Origin: Typha latifolia
Taxonomy: Eukaryota; Streptophyta; Magnoliopsida; Poales; Typhaceae
DNA: 64,000 nt
Assembly (NCBI GenBank): GCA_019914945.1
Contig: CM034108.1
Coordinates: 2,428,001-2,492,000, forward strand
Reading direction: 5' to 3'
Below are positions 12,408 to 24,024 of this stretch, in pieces (the first letter of the stretch is position 1; each line of letters starts with the position of its first letter). The position numbers and the translations under genes are program-made. Below the pieces are notes generated by a model that had not been told where the DNA came from, ran no database searches, and worked only from the letters and a program-made list of their open reading frames with translations.

Positions 12408-12870
12408 TTATAATTTTCTTTGCGTGTCATCGTAACTTTGGGAAGTAATAATGAATTCGAATATTTAATTTTTCTCTCCTTACAGAACCGGTTAGTAACT
12501 TAGTATAAGCAGAAGTACCAATAACTCTTTTTTTACTTATTAAAAATAAATTAGTTTTTTAAAAATATTTTTCTCTCCTATGTGATCTATAAATCGTGAA
12601 GATATTTTGAGCTTGAAGTTGTTGAGATTCAATTAAATATTTAAGTAATTTTGATAGCTGAATTTTTCCAAACTATCTACTACGACGAGACTGCCCTAAA
12701 GATTTGGGACTCAATTAACCTATGAGACAAAATAATATATGTACAATGATAGTTTTATCTCTCATTTGCTTAATTTATTAGCAAATTAATTAGAAAACGT
12801 TACCCGAGAAGTTTTGAGTCGTTTTTCAATTCATGATCTCTTATCTATGAGAACTTTGTTAGCAAGTAAT
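10979..12870. other. Intergenic spacer between the LTPG and GLP arrays
   Basis: No gene recognised. AT-rich, with two TA microsatellites at 12206-12238 and 12374-12405 and a GT-rich stretch near 11117-11127. Confidence 0.5.
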
Positions 12871-12921
12871 CTTACGACACAAGCTATTGAACTATTCGGA
12901 GGTGATCCCTATGAACTACTA

Positions 12922-12927
12922 TATAAA
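12922..12927 (+). promoter_or_regulatory. TATA box of GLP1
   Basis: TATAAA in the context CTATATAAAGGCATGC, 71 bases before the GLP1 ATG. The same context stands 68-69 bases before the ATGs of GLP2, GLP3 and GLP4. Confidence 0.7.
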
Positions 12928-12997
12928 GGCATGCAAACATACACACTATTCTCCGTATCCTTCATTAGTTGTATCTACAATCTCATCACTTCCAAGC

Positions 12998-13660
12998 ATG
13001 GGGCTCCGACTCTTAGCAAAAACACTCTTCCTCTCGCTCTCCATAACTATCTTACTCCCGGCGTCGAGCGGCGCCGACTCCGATCCCCTGCAGGACATAT
13101 GCGTGGCGAAGATGGAGGGGGACGTGACGGTTAACGGATTCCCCTGCAAGCCGATGTCGGAGGTCGTCTCCGACGATTTCTTCTCCTCGGCCATCTCGAT
13201 GGAGGGCGACACCAACAACCCTTCCGGGTTTAAGGTGACGGCAGGGAACGTGCTCAGCTTCCCGGGCCTAAACACGCTGGGGCTGTCGATGAACCGCGTC
13301 GACCTGGCCGTCGGCGGCATCAACCCTCCTCACGTCCATCCCCGCGCCACCCAGTTAGGGTTTGTGGTGAAGGGAGAGGTGCTCGTTGGGTTTGTTACCA
13401 CGTCCAACGTGTTCTACTCCAAAGTCATCAAGGCCGGCGAGAACTTTGTGATCCCTCGAGGGCTCATGCACTTTGAGCTCAATGTCGGGCATGACAAGGC
13501 ATTTGAGATCACCGTGTTCAACAGCCAGTTACCGGGTACGGTCTCCGCCCCGCTAACCCTATTCGGATCCAAACCACCTATTCCCACGGACGTCCTTACT
13601 AAGACATTCCTCGTGGATCCGAATATCATCGATCTCATCAAGTCCAAGTTCGGAAACTAG
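12998..13660 (+). CDS. Germin-like protein GLP1, with altered metal site
   Basis: Single exon, 220 residues, the usual germin-like length. A signal peptide covers residues 1-25. The paired N-terminal cysteines (Cys35, Cys50) and both cupin motifs follow. Germins are secreted, manganese-binding wall proteins; some have superoxide dismutase or oxalate oxidase activity. The metal ligands expected in the family are His-x-His, a Glu and a later His. Here His112, His114 and His158 are present, but residue 119 is Gln (codon CAG at 13352-13354) where all other copies in the window have Glu. The ATG at 12998 is chosen over an upstream in-frame ATG because it follows the conserved TATA box and aligns with the other starts. 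It is inverted relative to GLP2-4. Confidence 0.9.
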   Translation: MGLRLLAKTLFLSLSITILLPASSGADSDPLQDICVAKMEGDVTVNGFPCKPMSEVVSDDFFSSAISMEGDTNNPSGFKVTAGNVLSFPGLNTLGLSMNRVDLAVGGINPPHVHPRATQLGFVVKGEVLVGFVTTSNVFYSKVIKAGENFVIPRGLMHFELNVGHDKAFEITVFNSQLPGTVSAPLTLFGSKPPIPTDVLTKTFLVDPNIIDLIKSKFGN

Positions 13661-15792
13661 CAACCTCATATAGTCATATATAGAAGTTCCCTATAACTTA
13701 TATACTACATATTAGAATGTATGAATATGTATTGTGAGTTACGAATAGACATGCATGCATGTCTATGAAATAAAGAGGTGTGTATTAATTTCCATAAATT
13801 TCCATAAACTATGCTTGCTATTATTAATGCTCATCTTATGTATATATGCATATAGTATATAAAGAGACTTGGATTCATAAGATTAGAACGATGGGAAGGA
13901 TACGGCACAATCTATTCCGGACGAGCTCTTAATTAGTCTAGTTAATAAATATAAGAATAAAGAAAACCTACACAAGTAAATATCATATATATATTTAGAG
14001 GGTTGTACATGAGAAACTAAAATATCAACTTTACATGCAAATAACATGGGCTTAGTCATAGACACGTAGCATCTGGTTCAGTCGAGTTGACATTTGGATG
14101 CACGTTAACTCGCTAACACATGGCATCTCTTTTTCTTTCGGATCAGGATGCACGGCTTTTGGTAATCTACTCTCTAACTGTCGTAGTTTTTCCAGATCTA
14201 AAATAAATATAATAAGTGAAAAAAGATTCAGCATGTGTTCTGTCCAAAACTGTGAGGTGATCTCCAAATAAACTTCAGAAGATGTTTCAAAGAGATAATA
14301 AAACAACTGCCTCGAATGAGGTTAAAATGATCTCCTTGAGTATCTCTTTCAAATTAAGTCCATAAAGTCCTTCAAAATTGTTTAAGAAAGATGCAGAAAA
14401 ACTCAAATCTAAACATATTCATACAAATAATCTAAACACGTTTACGTAAGATAGAATACTTTGATATACATTGCTAATTACGTTAAAATCTTACAAGTTT
14501 AAACTGTCCGGCTTTCACTTGCTATTGTACTTCAATCATATTCATCATCTTTGTCATGTTAGCTAGATAGGACAGCAATTAGCATTATGTTTGTGTGTCG
14601 ATTCCAAATAGTAATTAGCGTTTATTAATTGCCTATTTTTAAATCGTTGCGTGTACTCTTATCCAAAGTAGGCATGCATATCTTATATTGATCAATTTAG
14701 ATTTTATCCCTTTAAATCTTATCCAATCAACCGATGCTGGAGCCCAAAATGTTAGCTTCTACTAAACACCCGTGCTTAATCTCTTAATCGAGTTGCCTAG
14801 CTTTTTGGTCATATAGTTTCATTCACTGGATATGGTGTTGAATCTTTCAAACTTAAAATAGTTACTAACACCATCTTTTTTCCTATTTCGGGTGTAACTT
14901 TTTAAAATGTTTCTCATTCTTTTAGAGAAGCTAACCATGTACGGCATAATTATTAGCAACTCTCAATAATATTATGGTTTCTCTTCTCGTTGGTAGGTTT
15001 TGCTCCGTATATAATTGGTTAGCTATTATTTTGTACAGAGGGGCAATTAATGGGACTTATTTCCAATCCTGATGCGATTTTGAATGTGATAGGATCCACA
15101 TAGCCCACCAATCAAGTCGGTTTCTTTGTCTGAGAGAATAGTTCGTAGACTAATATATTAAATTAAGAATAATAAAAATCCATCAACGGATTTAAGACCT
15201 AGAATAGCTAGACTGGCGATGGTTTGAGATATGACAATCTATCTTTATCAGACTAGCAATTAAGTCGTTTGAGGAATTTATGACCACTCAATTTCAAGGA
15301 GAAGTGACCATGCATCTTTCTTAATCAGACTTCTTCTTCAGACAACAACTATTTACATACGACGTGTTCTTTGATTTCATGATTATGACATATAAAAGAT
15401 CAATCTGTAAGAACTAAGTAATTACGTAGGAATTTAACATTTAAGCCCTTCCTAGTCGTAATTATATTGGAAGTCGTCGTATCTTGTACACTTCTCCAGA
15501 ACAAACCTTCTAGCTTTTGCTTTCTTACAGACTGGTATCCATGATATTCTACACAAATGTTTCAATACTATATATATATGGTATATTCTCTACGTAGAAT
15601 AAGATAAAACAACAATAATAACAACCACAGTTTATTTATTGCAATAAACGTCATTTTATTTCATAGGCATGCATGCATGTCATCGCGTGCAACACAGTAC
15701 TTATTCGTGCATTCTAATACATAGTACATAAGTTACTGGAAATTAAGCACAGATACTTTAAATCTTGAAACAAATACACAGATTAGACTTCC
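13661..15792. other. Spacer between GLP1 and GLP2, part duplicated
   Basis: About 14465-15000 belongs to the duplicated GLP 3'-flank family listed separately. About 15005-15510 is absent from the matching place downstream of GLP3 and GLP4, so it is a relative insertion or was lost from the others. A minus-strand open frame at 14052-14306 matches no family I recognise. Confidence 0.5.
14465..15000. repeat. GLP 3'-flank repeat, copy 1
   Basis: Similar along its length to about 18645-19190 and 26535-27080. Shared landmarks are TTGCTATTGTACTTCAATCA-like, GTAGGCATGCATATCTTAT, GATGCTGGAGCCCAA and GTTGAATCTTTCAAACT. This copy is the most diverged of the three. Confidence 0.75.
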
Positions 15793-16455
15793 TTAGTTTC
15801 CGAACTTGGACTTGAGGAGATTGATGATATTAGGCTCCACCAGGAACGTCTTTGTAAGGACTTCCGTCGGAATAGCGGGTTTGGATCCGAATAGGGATAG
15901 CGGGGCCGAGAGCGTACCAGGCAACTGGCTATCGAACACATTTAACTCAAGTGCCTTCCCATGCCCGACATTGAGCTCAAAGTGCATGAGTCCCCGAGGG
16001 ATCACAAAGTTCTCGCCGGCCTTGATAACTTTGGAGTAGTACACATTGGACGTGGTCACAAACCCTACGAGCACCTCTCCCGTCACCACAAACCCTAGTT
16101 CGGTGGCCCGGGGATGGACGTGAAGAGGGTTGATGCCGCCGACGGCCAGGTCGACACGGTTCATCGACAGCCCCAGCGTGTTCAGGCCCGGGAAGCTGAG
16201 CACGTTCCCTGCCGTCACCTTAAACCCTGAAGGGTTGTTGGTGTCACCCTCCTTGGAAATGGCCGAGGAGAAGAAGTCGTTGGAGACGACCTCCGACATC
16301 GGCTTGCAGGGGAACCCGTTAACCGTCACGCCGGACTTCATGTCGGCGACGCATATGTCCTGCACGGGATCGGAGTCGCGACCGCTCGACGCGGGGAGTA
16401 AGGTAGTTATGGAGAGCAAGAGGAAGAGTGTTTTTGCTAAGAGTTGGAGCTCCAT
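15793..16455 (-). CDS. Germin-like protein GLP2
   Basis: Single exon, 220 residues. Signal peptide (residues 1-25), Cys35/Cys50 pair, first cupin motif with His112, His114 and Glu119, second motif IPRGLMH with His158. All expected metal ligands are present, so a manganese-binding secreted germin-like protein is predicted. It differs from GLP4 at only a few residues (for example Ser versus Pro at 28, Asn versus Asp at 59, His versus Pro in the NVGHGK segment). A TATA box stands 69 bases upstream. Enzyme activity cannot be told from sequence. Confidence 0.92.
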   Translation of the reverse strand: MELQLLAKTLFLLLSITTLLPASSGRDSDPVQDICVADMKSGVTVNGFPCKPMSEVVSNDFFSSAISKEGDTNNPSGFKVTAGNVLSFPGLNTLGLSMNRVDLAVGGINPLHVHPRATELGFVVTGEVLVGFVTTSNVYYSKVIKAGENFVIPRGLMHFELNVGHGKALELNVFDSQLPGTLSAPLSLFGSKPAIPTEVLTKTFLVEPNIINLLKSKFGN

Positions 16456-17935
16456 GCTTTCAAGTGATGAGATTATAGATAGAATTGATGAAGGATATGA
16501 AACATAGTGTATCTATGCATGCCTTTATATAGTAGTTCACAGGACACCACCTTTGAATATCTTTAAAGATTATTACTTGCTCCGAAAGTTCGGATAATTA
16601 GGAAGCTATTGTACGTTTCTGTCACATGAACTATGGATAAGGTCACGAATGGAGAGTAGAATAAGACTTCTTATCCGATAGTGCGGAGGTGGGTGCATGT
16701 AACGCTTCCTAATTGGCAGCGAATCTCTAGTGATATACTATATAATATTATGGATGCTAGTCTGTAATGAAGAACTAGGAGACTTTTGAACGTTAAAAGG
16801 GCTCCTTTAAGATACGTCGGCTCCCAATAATTACGATTAGAGATGGATTTAAATGTTGAGGCATTCTTAGAATGGACACGTCATACCTAAACCCAAGTTT
16901 GTCTCAAGATATAGAAGGATAGTCATGTCCCCGTGATATTGTGGTGGATCTTATGCATCCTTAAGCGTAGGAATTTGGTACTTACGCGGCACCTGTTTGG
17001 TTGTCAAAAAGTTAAGAATCGTTAAATAGTAGCAATTTCATGCTTTTAGGACTGCAGAAGACCCACACCTCTCCCCCAAAAGGTTGCTAACTTTCTTAAA
17101 CAAGTAATTTTGTTTTCACGACTTTCTCGAACAAGTTGATTGGTGCTCATGGAGTGACGTGTCGCCGCATGAACCTTCCTATACCGGACAGCGAGAAGGG
17201 CACCACAATTTCATGCTTAGGTGGCTGCCGCTGCGGAGTAGAGTAAATCTAATTTTTTGTTTACAAAAATAGAATATATATTATTTAGTATAAATAAAAT
17301 AAAAAGTTAGGTATTATTATATGTTAAGGTGTAACAATTCTAAAAGAAAGTAATCCCCTCATTGGTCCTTCTTCTTGATTGAAATATCAGACTATTAATT
17401 TAGTTTTATTTCTAGTTGCGACACTAGATTTATCTATTTTATTTTAAAAAATTCATTTAGTATTAATTAGGGAATGATTATTTGGTCTAGGTAGTATGGT
17501 CCAAACCTAATTTCTCTCAAATTGATTAAGTTCTTTTTGCATAGCTAAAACCTAATTTTTATTTTTTAAAATATTTTAGTTTTATTTGAGACAGAAGAAT
17601 AAAATTACTATAAATATTAAGAAATAAAGAAGAGTTTTTATACATTTCGATGGACTACCAATGATTAGATCTTTTCAACGATTATAATCATACCTCCGTT
17701 ATTTTGATAGGATTTGAGTAACATCTTTCTCAAGCAACTTGAGCACGTTCTCCCGGTTGTTGAGGTTGGTGACATCAACGGGTGTCTTCCAAGAATTAAA
17801 TGAGGGAGCAAGAGAAGTAAAAAAGATTTGATATTGTTGTTATTATTTCTTTTTTCATACGAGAATTACAATTAGAGATGGATTTAAATGCTAAGAAATT
17901 CAGACACTTCATAGCTAAACTCAGGTTGTCTCAAG
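16456..17935. repeat. GLP 5'-flank repeat, copy 1
   Basis: Nearly the same as 20200-21690 and, more diverged and shorter, 28095-29115. It carries the GLP promoter and about 1.4 kb beyond, including landmarks such as GCTCCTTTAAGATACGTCGGC and CTGCAGAAGACCCACACCTC. It was therefore duplicated as a block with the gene. Confidence 0.85.
16524..16531 (-). promoter_or_regulatory. TATA box of GLP2
   Basis: On the minus strand this reads TATATAAA within CTATATAAAGGCATGC, 69 bases before the ATG. The same element occurs for GLP3 and GLP4. Confidence 0.7.
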
Positions 17936-17959
17936 ATAAACATAGACGGTCATGTCCCT

Positions 17960-18527
17960 TGGCTTTCGTCCATAGTTTATGCTAGCAGTCTTCTCCAGGG
18001 TCAAAAGGATCTATGGGAGGAACTATCTAAGCTGGCTGTGCTCGATATCCCATGGGTCAAGAAAAAGTGAGCACGGGAACAGTGGAGTTGGGGCCAAAGT
18101 GTAAAGCATTTGTTAAGTTCATCGACAATGCCGGCCTCTGCGATCTCGGCTATGACGGCATTCTCTTTACATGGTGCAACAACCAGTCAGGCCGCAATCG
18201 TATTTGGGTTAGGCTCGATTGCTTCTTGGAAAACACTGGCTGGATGAGTTTGAACCCTCTCTGTAAAGTATTCCAACTCGACAGGTCGGCAATGGACCAT
18301 GCTCCGTTGCTATTCACTGTTCCAATTTGAACTCTACTGGTTGGATTATGAGGAATGTGGTCACATTATGGAGAGAACGTGGAATAGTGGGTCACCTGGG
18401 AATCCCATGGGCCATGCATGGGCTCATGCATAAAGTTAGTAAACTCCAGAAGTCCTTACGTAGCTCATTCGCTGGCAAATGACAAGAACAATAGCTCGGT
18501 CATGATGGTGAAGCTTGATTGGTGAGC
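17960..18527 (+). mobile_element. LINE (L1-type) fragment, copy A
   Basis: A translated stretch at about 18052-18330 resembles the C-terminal half of an L1-type endonuclease: FIDNAGLCDLGYDG, FTWCN, RLD, then a degenerate DHAPLL end where SDH is usual. Compared with copy B, about 40 bases coding for the GDFN active-site segment are missing. The reading then jumps at about 18463 to the reverse-transcriptase region (AHSLANDKNNS-like). Truncated at both ends and unable to move. Confidence 0.8.
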
Positions 18528-18539
18528 TAACTTCAGTTG

Positions 18540-18560
18540 TGTGTGTGTGTGTGTGTGTGT
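18540..18560. repeat. (GT)n microsatellite
   Basis: A short GT dinucleotide run at the junction between LINE copy A and the next GLP 3' flank. Confidence 0.8.
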
Positions 18561-18644
18561 CTATATACGATTTTATTCTTTGTAAAATTCGTCTAACCAT
18601 TCTCTATCTAGAGTGTCTATAATTTACGATTTTATCTAAATATG

Positions 18645-19190
18645 TCTACATAACATTACTAATTAACATTAAAATCTTACAAGTTTAAGCTGTTCGGCCT
18701 CGTTCACTTGCTATTGTACTTCAATCAAATTCACCTAAATTTGTCGTGTGAGATAGGACGTCAATTAGCATTATGTTTGCGTGTCCATTCCAAATAGTAA
18801 ATAACATTAATTAATTGCCGGATTTAAACCGGCACGTGTACTCTTACGTGCCCAAAGTAGGCATGCATATCTTATCTTGATCAATTTAGATTTTAGCCGT
18901 TTAAATCGTATCCTACCAATCGATGCTGGAGCCCAAGATGTTAGCTTCTACCAAACACCCGTGATTAATTTCTTAATCGAGTTGCCTAGTTTTTTTGGAC
19001 ATATAACTTCATTCACAAGATATGGGGTTGAATCTTTCAAACTAATAATAGTTATTAACACCATCTTTTTCCTATTAGGGTGTGTTTATTGTTTTTAATG
19101 TTTCTGATCTTTATAGAGAAGCCAACCATGTACTGCATAATTATTAATAACTCCCAATAAAATTAGGGTTTATTTCTCGCTTTCTTAAGG
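18645..19190. repeat. GLP 3'-flank repeat, copy 2
   Basis: Very similar to about 26535-27080 and less so to 14465-15000. Lies downstream of GLP3 in the direction of its transcription. Confidence 0.85.
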
Positions 19191-19533
19191 AGCCTTCTTT
19201 ACGTTAAAGTAGAATATTTCTCTAGTTATTCGTTAAAGACTGGCATCCATAATTTGCTAGACAAATGATTCAATACTATATATACCATATTCTCTACATA
19301 GAATAAGATAAATAACAAAAGTAACAACCATAGTTTCTTTATTGCAATAAACGTCATTTTATTTCGTAGACATGCATGCATGTCATCGCATGCAATACAG
19401 TACTTATTCGTGCATGCCAATACATAGTACATAAGTTACAGAAATTAAGCACACAAACATAAAAAAAATAAAAAAATGCAAAAAAATTAAGCACAGATGC
19501 TTTAAATCTTGAAACAAGTGCACATATTAGACT

Positions 19534-20199
19534 TCAGTAGTTTCCGAACTTGGACTTGAGCAGATGGATGATATTAGGCTCCACCAGGAATGTCTTTGTA
19601 AGGACTTCGGTCGGAATAGCGGGTTTGGATCCGAATAGGGATAGCGGGGCCGAGAGCGTACCAGGCAACTGGCTATCGAACACATTTAACTCAAGAGCCT
19701 TCCCAGGCCCGACATTGAGCTCAAAGTGCATGAGCCCCCGAGGGATCACAAAGTTCTCTCCGGCCTTGATAACTTTGGAGTAGTACACGTTGGACGTGGT
19801 CACAAACCCTACGAGCACCTCTCCCGTCACCACAAACCCTAGTTCGGTGGCCCGGGGATGGACGTGAAGAGGGTTGATGCCGCCGACGGCCAGGTCGACA
19901 CGGTTCATCGACAGCCCCAGCGTGTTCAGGCCCGGGAAGCTGAGCACGTTCCCTGCCGTCACCTTAAACCCTGAAGGGTTGTTGGTGTCGCCCTCCTTGG
20001 AGATGGCCGAGGAGAAGAAGTCGTCGGAGACGACCTCCGACATCGGCTTGCAGGGGAACCCGTTAACCGTCACGCCGCACTTCATGTCGGCGACGCATAT
20101 GTCCTGCACGGGATCGGGGTCGCGGCCGCTCGACGCGGGGAGTAAGGTAGTTATGGAGAGCAAGAGGAAGAGTGTTTTTGCTAAGAGTTGGAGCTCCAT
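19534..20199 (-). CDS. Germin-like protein GLP3
   Basis: Single exon, 221 residues, almost identical to GLP2 and GLP4. Signal peptide, Cys35/Cys50, His112, His114, Glu119 and His158 are all kept. Two changes stand out. Residue 41 is Cys where its sisters have Ser, adding a third cysteine near the N-terminal disulfide. The ancestral TAA stop after the Gly-Asn end has become TAC, adding one Tyr before a TGA. Predicted to be a secreted, metal-binding germin-like protein. Confidence 0.92.
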   Translation of the reverse strand: MELQLLAKTLFLLLSITTLLPASSGRDPDPVQDICVADMKCGVTVNGFPCKPMSEVVSDDFFSSAISKEGDTNNPSGFKVTAGNVLSFPGLNTLGLSMNRVDLAVGGINPLHVHPRATELGFVVTGEVLVGFVTTSNVYYSKVIKAGENFVIPRGLMHFELNVGPGKALELNVFDSQLPGTLSAPLSLFGSKPAIPTEVLTKTFLVEPNIIHLLKSKFGNY

Positions 20200-21690
20200 G
20201 CTTGCAAGTGATGAGATTATAGATAGAATTGATGAAGGATATGAAACATAGTGTATCTATGCATGCCTTTATATAGTAGTTCATAGGACACCACCTTTGA
20301 ATATCTTTACGGATTATTATTTGCTCCGAAAGTTCGGATAATTAGGAAGCTATTGTACGTTTCTGTCACATGAACTATGGATAAGGTCAAGAATGGAGAG
20401 TAGAATAAAACTTCTTATCCGATAGTGCGGAGGTGGGTGCATGTAACGTTTCCTAATTGGCTGCGAATCTCTAGTGATATACTTTATAATATTATGGATG
20501 CTAGTCTGTAATGAAGAACTAGGATACTTTCGAACGTTAAAAGGGCTCCTTTAAGATACGTCGGCTACCAATAATTACGATTAGAGATGGATTTAAATGT
20601 TGAGGCATTCTTAGAATGGACACGTCATACCTAAACCCAAGTTTGTCTCAAGATATAGAAGGATAGTCATGTCCCCGTGATATTGTGGTGGATCTTATGC
20701 ATCCTTAAGCGTAGGAATTTGGTACTGACGCGGCACCTGTTTGGGTTGTCAAAAAGTTAAGAATCGTTAAATAGTAGCAATTTCATGCTTTTAGGACTGC
20801 AGAAGACCCACACCTCTCCCCCAAAAGGTTGCCAACTTTCTTAAACAAGTATTTTGTTTTCACGACTTTCTCGAACAAGTTGATTGGTGCGCATGGAGGC
20901 ACGTGTCGCCGCATGAACTGTCCTTTACCGGACAGCGAGCAGGGCACTCGGTGGCTGCCGCTGCGGATTAGAGTAAATCTATCTGTGTTAAAAAAAAAAA
21001 AAAGAATAAGTATTATTTAGTATAAATAAAATAAAAAGTTAGGTATACTTATATATTAAAGTGTAACTACTCTAAAAGAAAGTAATATCTTCGTTGGCTT
21101 CTTCTTGATTAAAACATTGGACTACTAATTTAGTTGTATTTCTAATTACGACACTGGATTTTTCCATTTTATCTAGTATTAATTACAGAATAATCATTTG
21201 GTCTAGGTACTATAGTCCAAACCTAATTTCTCTCAAATTGATCAAGTTCTTCTTGCATAGATAAAACCTATTTTTTATTAACTTCTACTCCTTTAAAATA
21301 TTTTAGTTTTATTTGAGAGAGAAAAATAAAATTACTATAAATATTACGAAGTGAAGAATGATTTTTTATACATTTGGATAGATTGCCACTGATTAGATTT
21401 CTTGCACGATTTACGATCATACCTCCATTATTTTGATAAGATTTGAGCACCATCTCTCTTTCAAGCAACTGGAGCACGTCCTCTCGGTTGTTGAGCTTAG
21501 TGACATCAATGGGTGTCTTCCGAGGAAAAAATGAGGGAGCAAGAGAAGTAAAAAAGATTTGATATTGTTGTTATTATTTCTTTTTTCATACGAGACTTAC
21601 AATTAGAGATGGATTTAAATGTTAAGAAATTCAGACACGTCATACCTAAACTCAGGTTGTCTCAAGATAAAGATAGATGGTCAGGTCCCC
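20200..21690. repeat. GLP 5'-flank repeat, copy 2
   Basis: Collinear with 16456-17935, with only scattered substitutions and small indels over about 1.4 kb, so this is a recent block duplication. It contains the GLP3 promoter. Confidence 0.88.
20268..20275 (-). promoter_or_regulatory. TATA box of GLP3
   Basis: Minus-strand TATATAAA, 69 bases before the GLP3 ATG, in the conserved context shared by GLP1-4. Confidence 0.7.
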
Positions 21691-22295
21691 CCTGAAATTG
21701 TGGTGGATTTTCTGTATCCTCAAGGGTAGGAATTTGGTACCTTGGACAGACTTGGCTTTGGTCCAGAGTTTATGCTAGCAATCTTCTCCAGGGTCAAAAG
21801 GATCTACGGGAGGAAATATCTAAGCTGGCTGTGCTCAATATCCCATGGGTCATCGCAGGTGACTTCAACGCTTTCACGGTGCCTCTAAGAAAAAGTGAGC
21901 ACGGGAACGGTGGAGTTGGGGCCAAAGTGTAAAGCATTTGTTAAGTTCATCGACAATGCCGGCCTCTGCGATCTCGGCTATGACGGCATTCTCTTTACAT
22001 GGTGCAACAACCAATCAGGCCGCAATCGTATTTGGGTTAGGCTCGATCGCGTCTTGGCAAACACTGGCTGGATGAGTTTGAACCCTCTCTGTAAAGTATT
22101 CCAACTCGACAGGTCGGCAACGAACCATGCTCCGTAGCTCTTCACTGTTCCAATTTGAACTCTATGGTTGGATTATGAGAAATGTCTCCACATTGTGGAG
22201 AGAGTATGGAGTAGAGGGTCACCTCAGAATCCCATGCATGGGCCTCATGTATAAAGTTAGTAAACTTCAAAAGTGAAACACCCACTTCCAAAACT

Positions 22296-22337
22296 CACGT
22301 GTTCTTCACGTGGGTATGTCCACGTGATTCCCACGTG
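22296..22337. promoter_or_regulatory. Cluster of four CACGTG motifs in the LTR
   Basis: CACGTG occurs at 22296, 22307, 22321 and 22332, four times in 42 bases. CACGTG is the G-box core bound by plant bZIP and bHLH factors. Whether these sites act is unknown. Confidence 0.6.
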
Positions 22338-24024
22338 ACCGGTCAGTGAAATATTCTCACCAAGTATTTTAAACGAACCAAGCAATACCATAATAAACCA
22401 ACAAAAGTCCTGAATTAATAATATCACAGGCCTCAACAAGTCTCTAGGGTTACAAGTTCTTCTCTAATTTGCTAAAACATAAATACTCTCGCAGGGGCTA
22501 AGTTTAACTGAAATAAATAGAAATAATAAATGCAGGAAAAATAGGGAATTAAATCTTCTACTCCTCAATGTCCGCATACTCTACAATCATCTCTGAAATA
22601 ATTGCACCAAAAATGGCGGTGAGCACAGGGCCCAGCAAGTAGAATCTAATAACAATCTAAGAAATATTACGTGATAAGTAAAAATGCAGCTCATACATGT
22701 CAAGGTAAAGTATTTGGTGATTTTTTTATAGCTTTCATCATCATAGCTTATCTTGCATAGAAAAATCCACATAGGAGTCGAGTCACAATAACATATCTCA
22801 CACAGCATCACAAAAATCGAGGAGGATTAGTCAACTAGCGGTATTATCGCCCATACATGCCTGGCGACGCTGCATATGATTGGTTATCTGTGGCCATCAG
22901 ACTAAGGACCCCAGTCGTAGGCCCATCAATACCGTTCTAGTAATCATTGCACAGAGCGAAACCATCACATACGGCTGAGAAAAGCACACAGCTCAATAGA
23001 CGCCCTGACCCTGCGTCCTCGGGTACCGCTAGAACTACAATCCCAATCTCTCAATCATCTATTCTAATATCATACTAGTCTAGTCTCCAATTAGGGCAGT
23101 GTAATCACCTGAATGCTCCACCTGCTACCGACCTCAGGTGTAGGCCGCTAATATAATACCATATAACATACACTCTACCCCTAACCCCGGTTGAGTAGGT
23201 AAAGGGCACCGCCTAACCGAGACTTGACTAATAGTGATACGTGCACGTGGTGTCATGACTTCTATTATTTATTTAACATAATCATTACAATAGCAGTTAT
23301 CATGATCAAACATGGGGTCTATCAATACTTGAGCATTAAGTGATAAATAATACAAAAAGAATTGACATGTAATTAAATGCAACTATGAGATGTCATATAA
23401 AATTCATATGTAAGAAGCATCATTTAACTACCACAGGTAAGATATGGCATAAGCATGCAATTTAAAGACTATTATAGAATTCTATTCGCCTGGTGTATTT
23501 CTGGAATTTGTCTTACTCTCCTAATCAGTCGGCTCTCCCTGAATTTCAAGATCCTTCCCGCACAATGCTGAATCTAATAATTTATAAATAAACATAAAGC
23601 TAATGGACTTATAAACTAACCGTGTTGTTGTGTATATTAAGTTTGATTTTCTAGGTCCGAGATATTATTTGTCCTAATTACTATAATAATGGTCATTAGA
23701 GCGGTTCGCATTGTAAATGTGAAGATAATAGAGAAGACTTAATATTCAATATTATTTTGATCTTGCGAAAATCACTAATTTTATTAATAACATGATTGAG
23801 AAATTATAATAATTACAAATTGTGCAGCTATCAGAATTTAAGAAAATAATAGACTCAAAATTAATTAGACTAGGGTTAAAGAAAAATGTTAAAGGTTGGG
23901 CTGAGCCTAAGGCCCAGCAATTTAAGCGAGGGTGAGAGGGAGAGAGTGGGCTGCAGACCCACCTGCAGCCCCACCGGGACCCAGTAAAGGGGCTGGGCTC
24001 CGCAGCCCGGTCGGGGGAGTTGGT

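Noticed and set aside
12946..13323. Long open frames antisense to the GLP genes (also at 15806-16507, 19550-20251, 27445-28116, 31220-31848, 33083-33676)
   Set aside because: They recur in the same place opposite every GLP copy and are shadows of GC-rich coding sequence, with no family resemblance.
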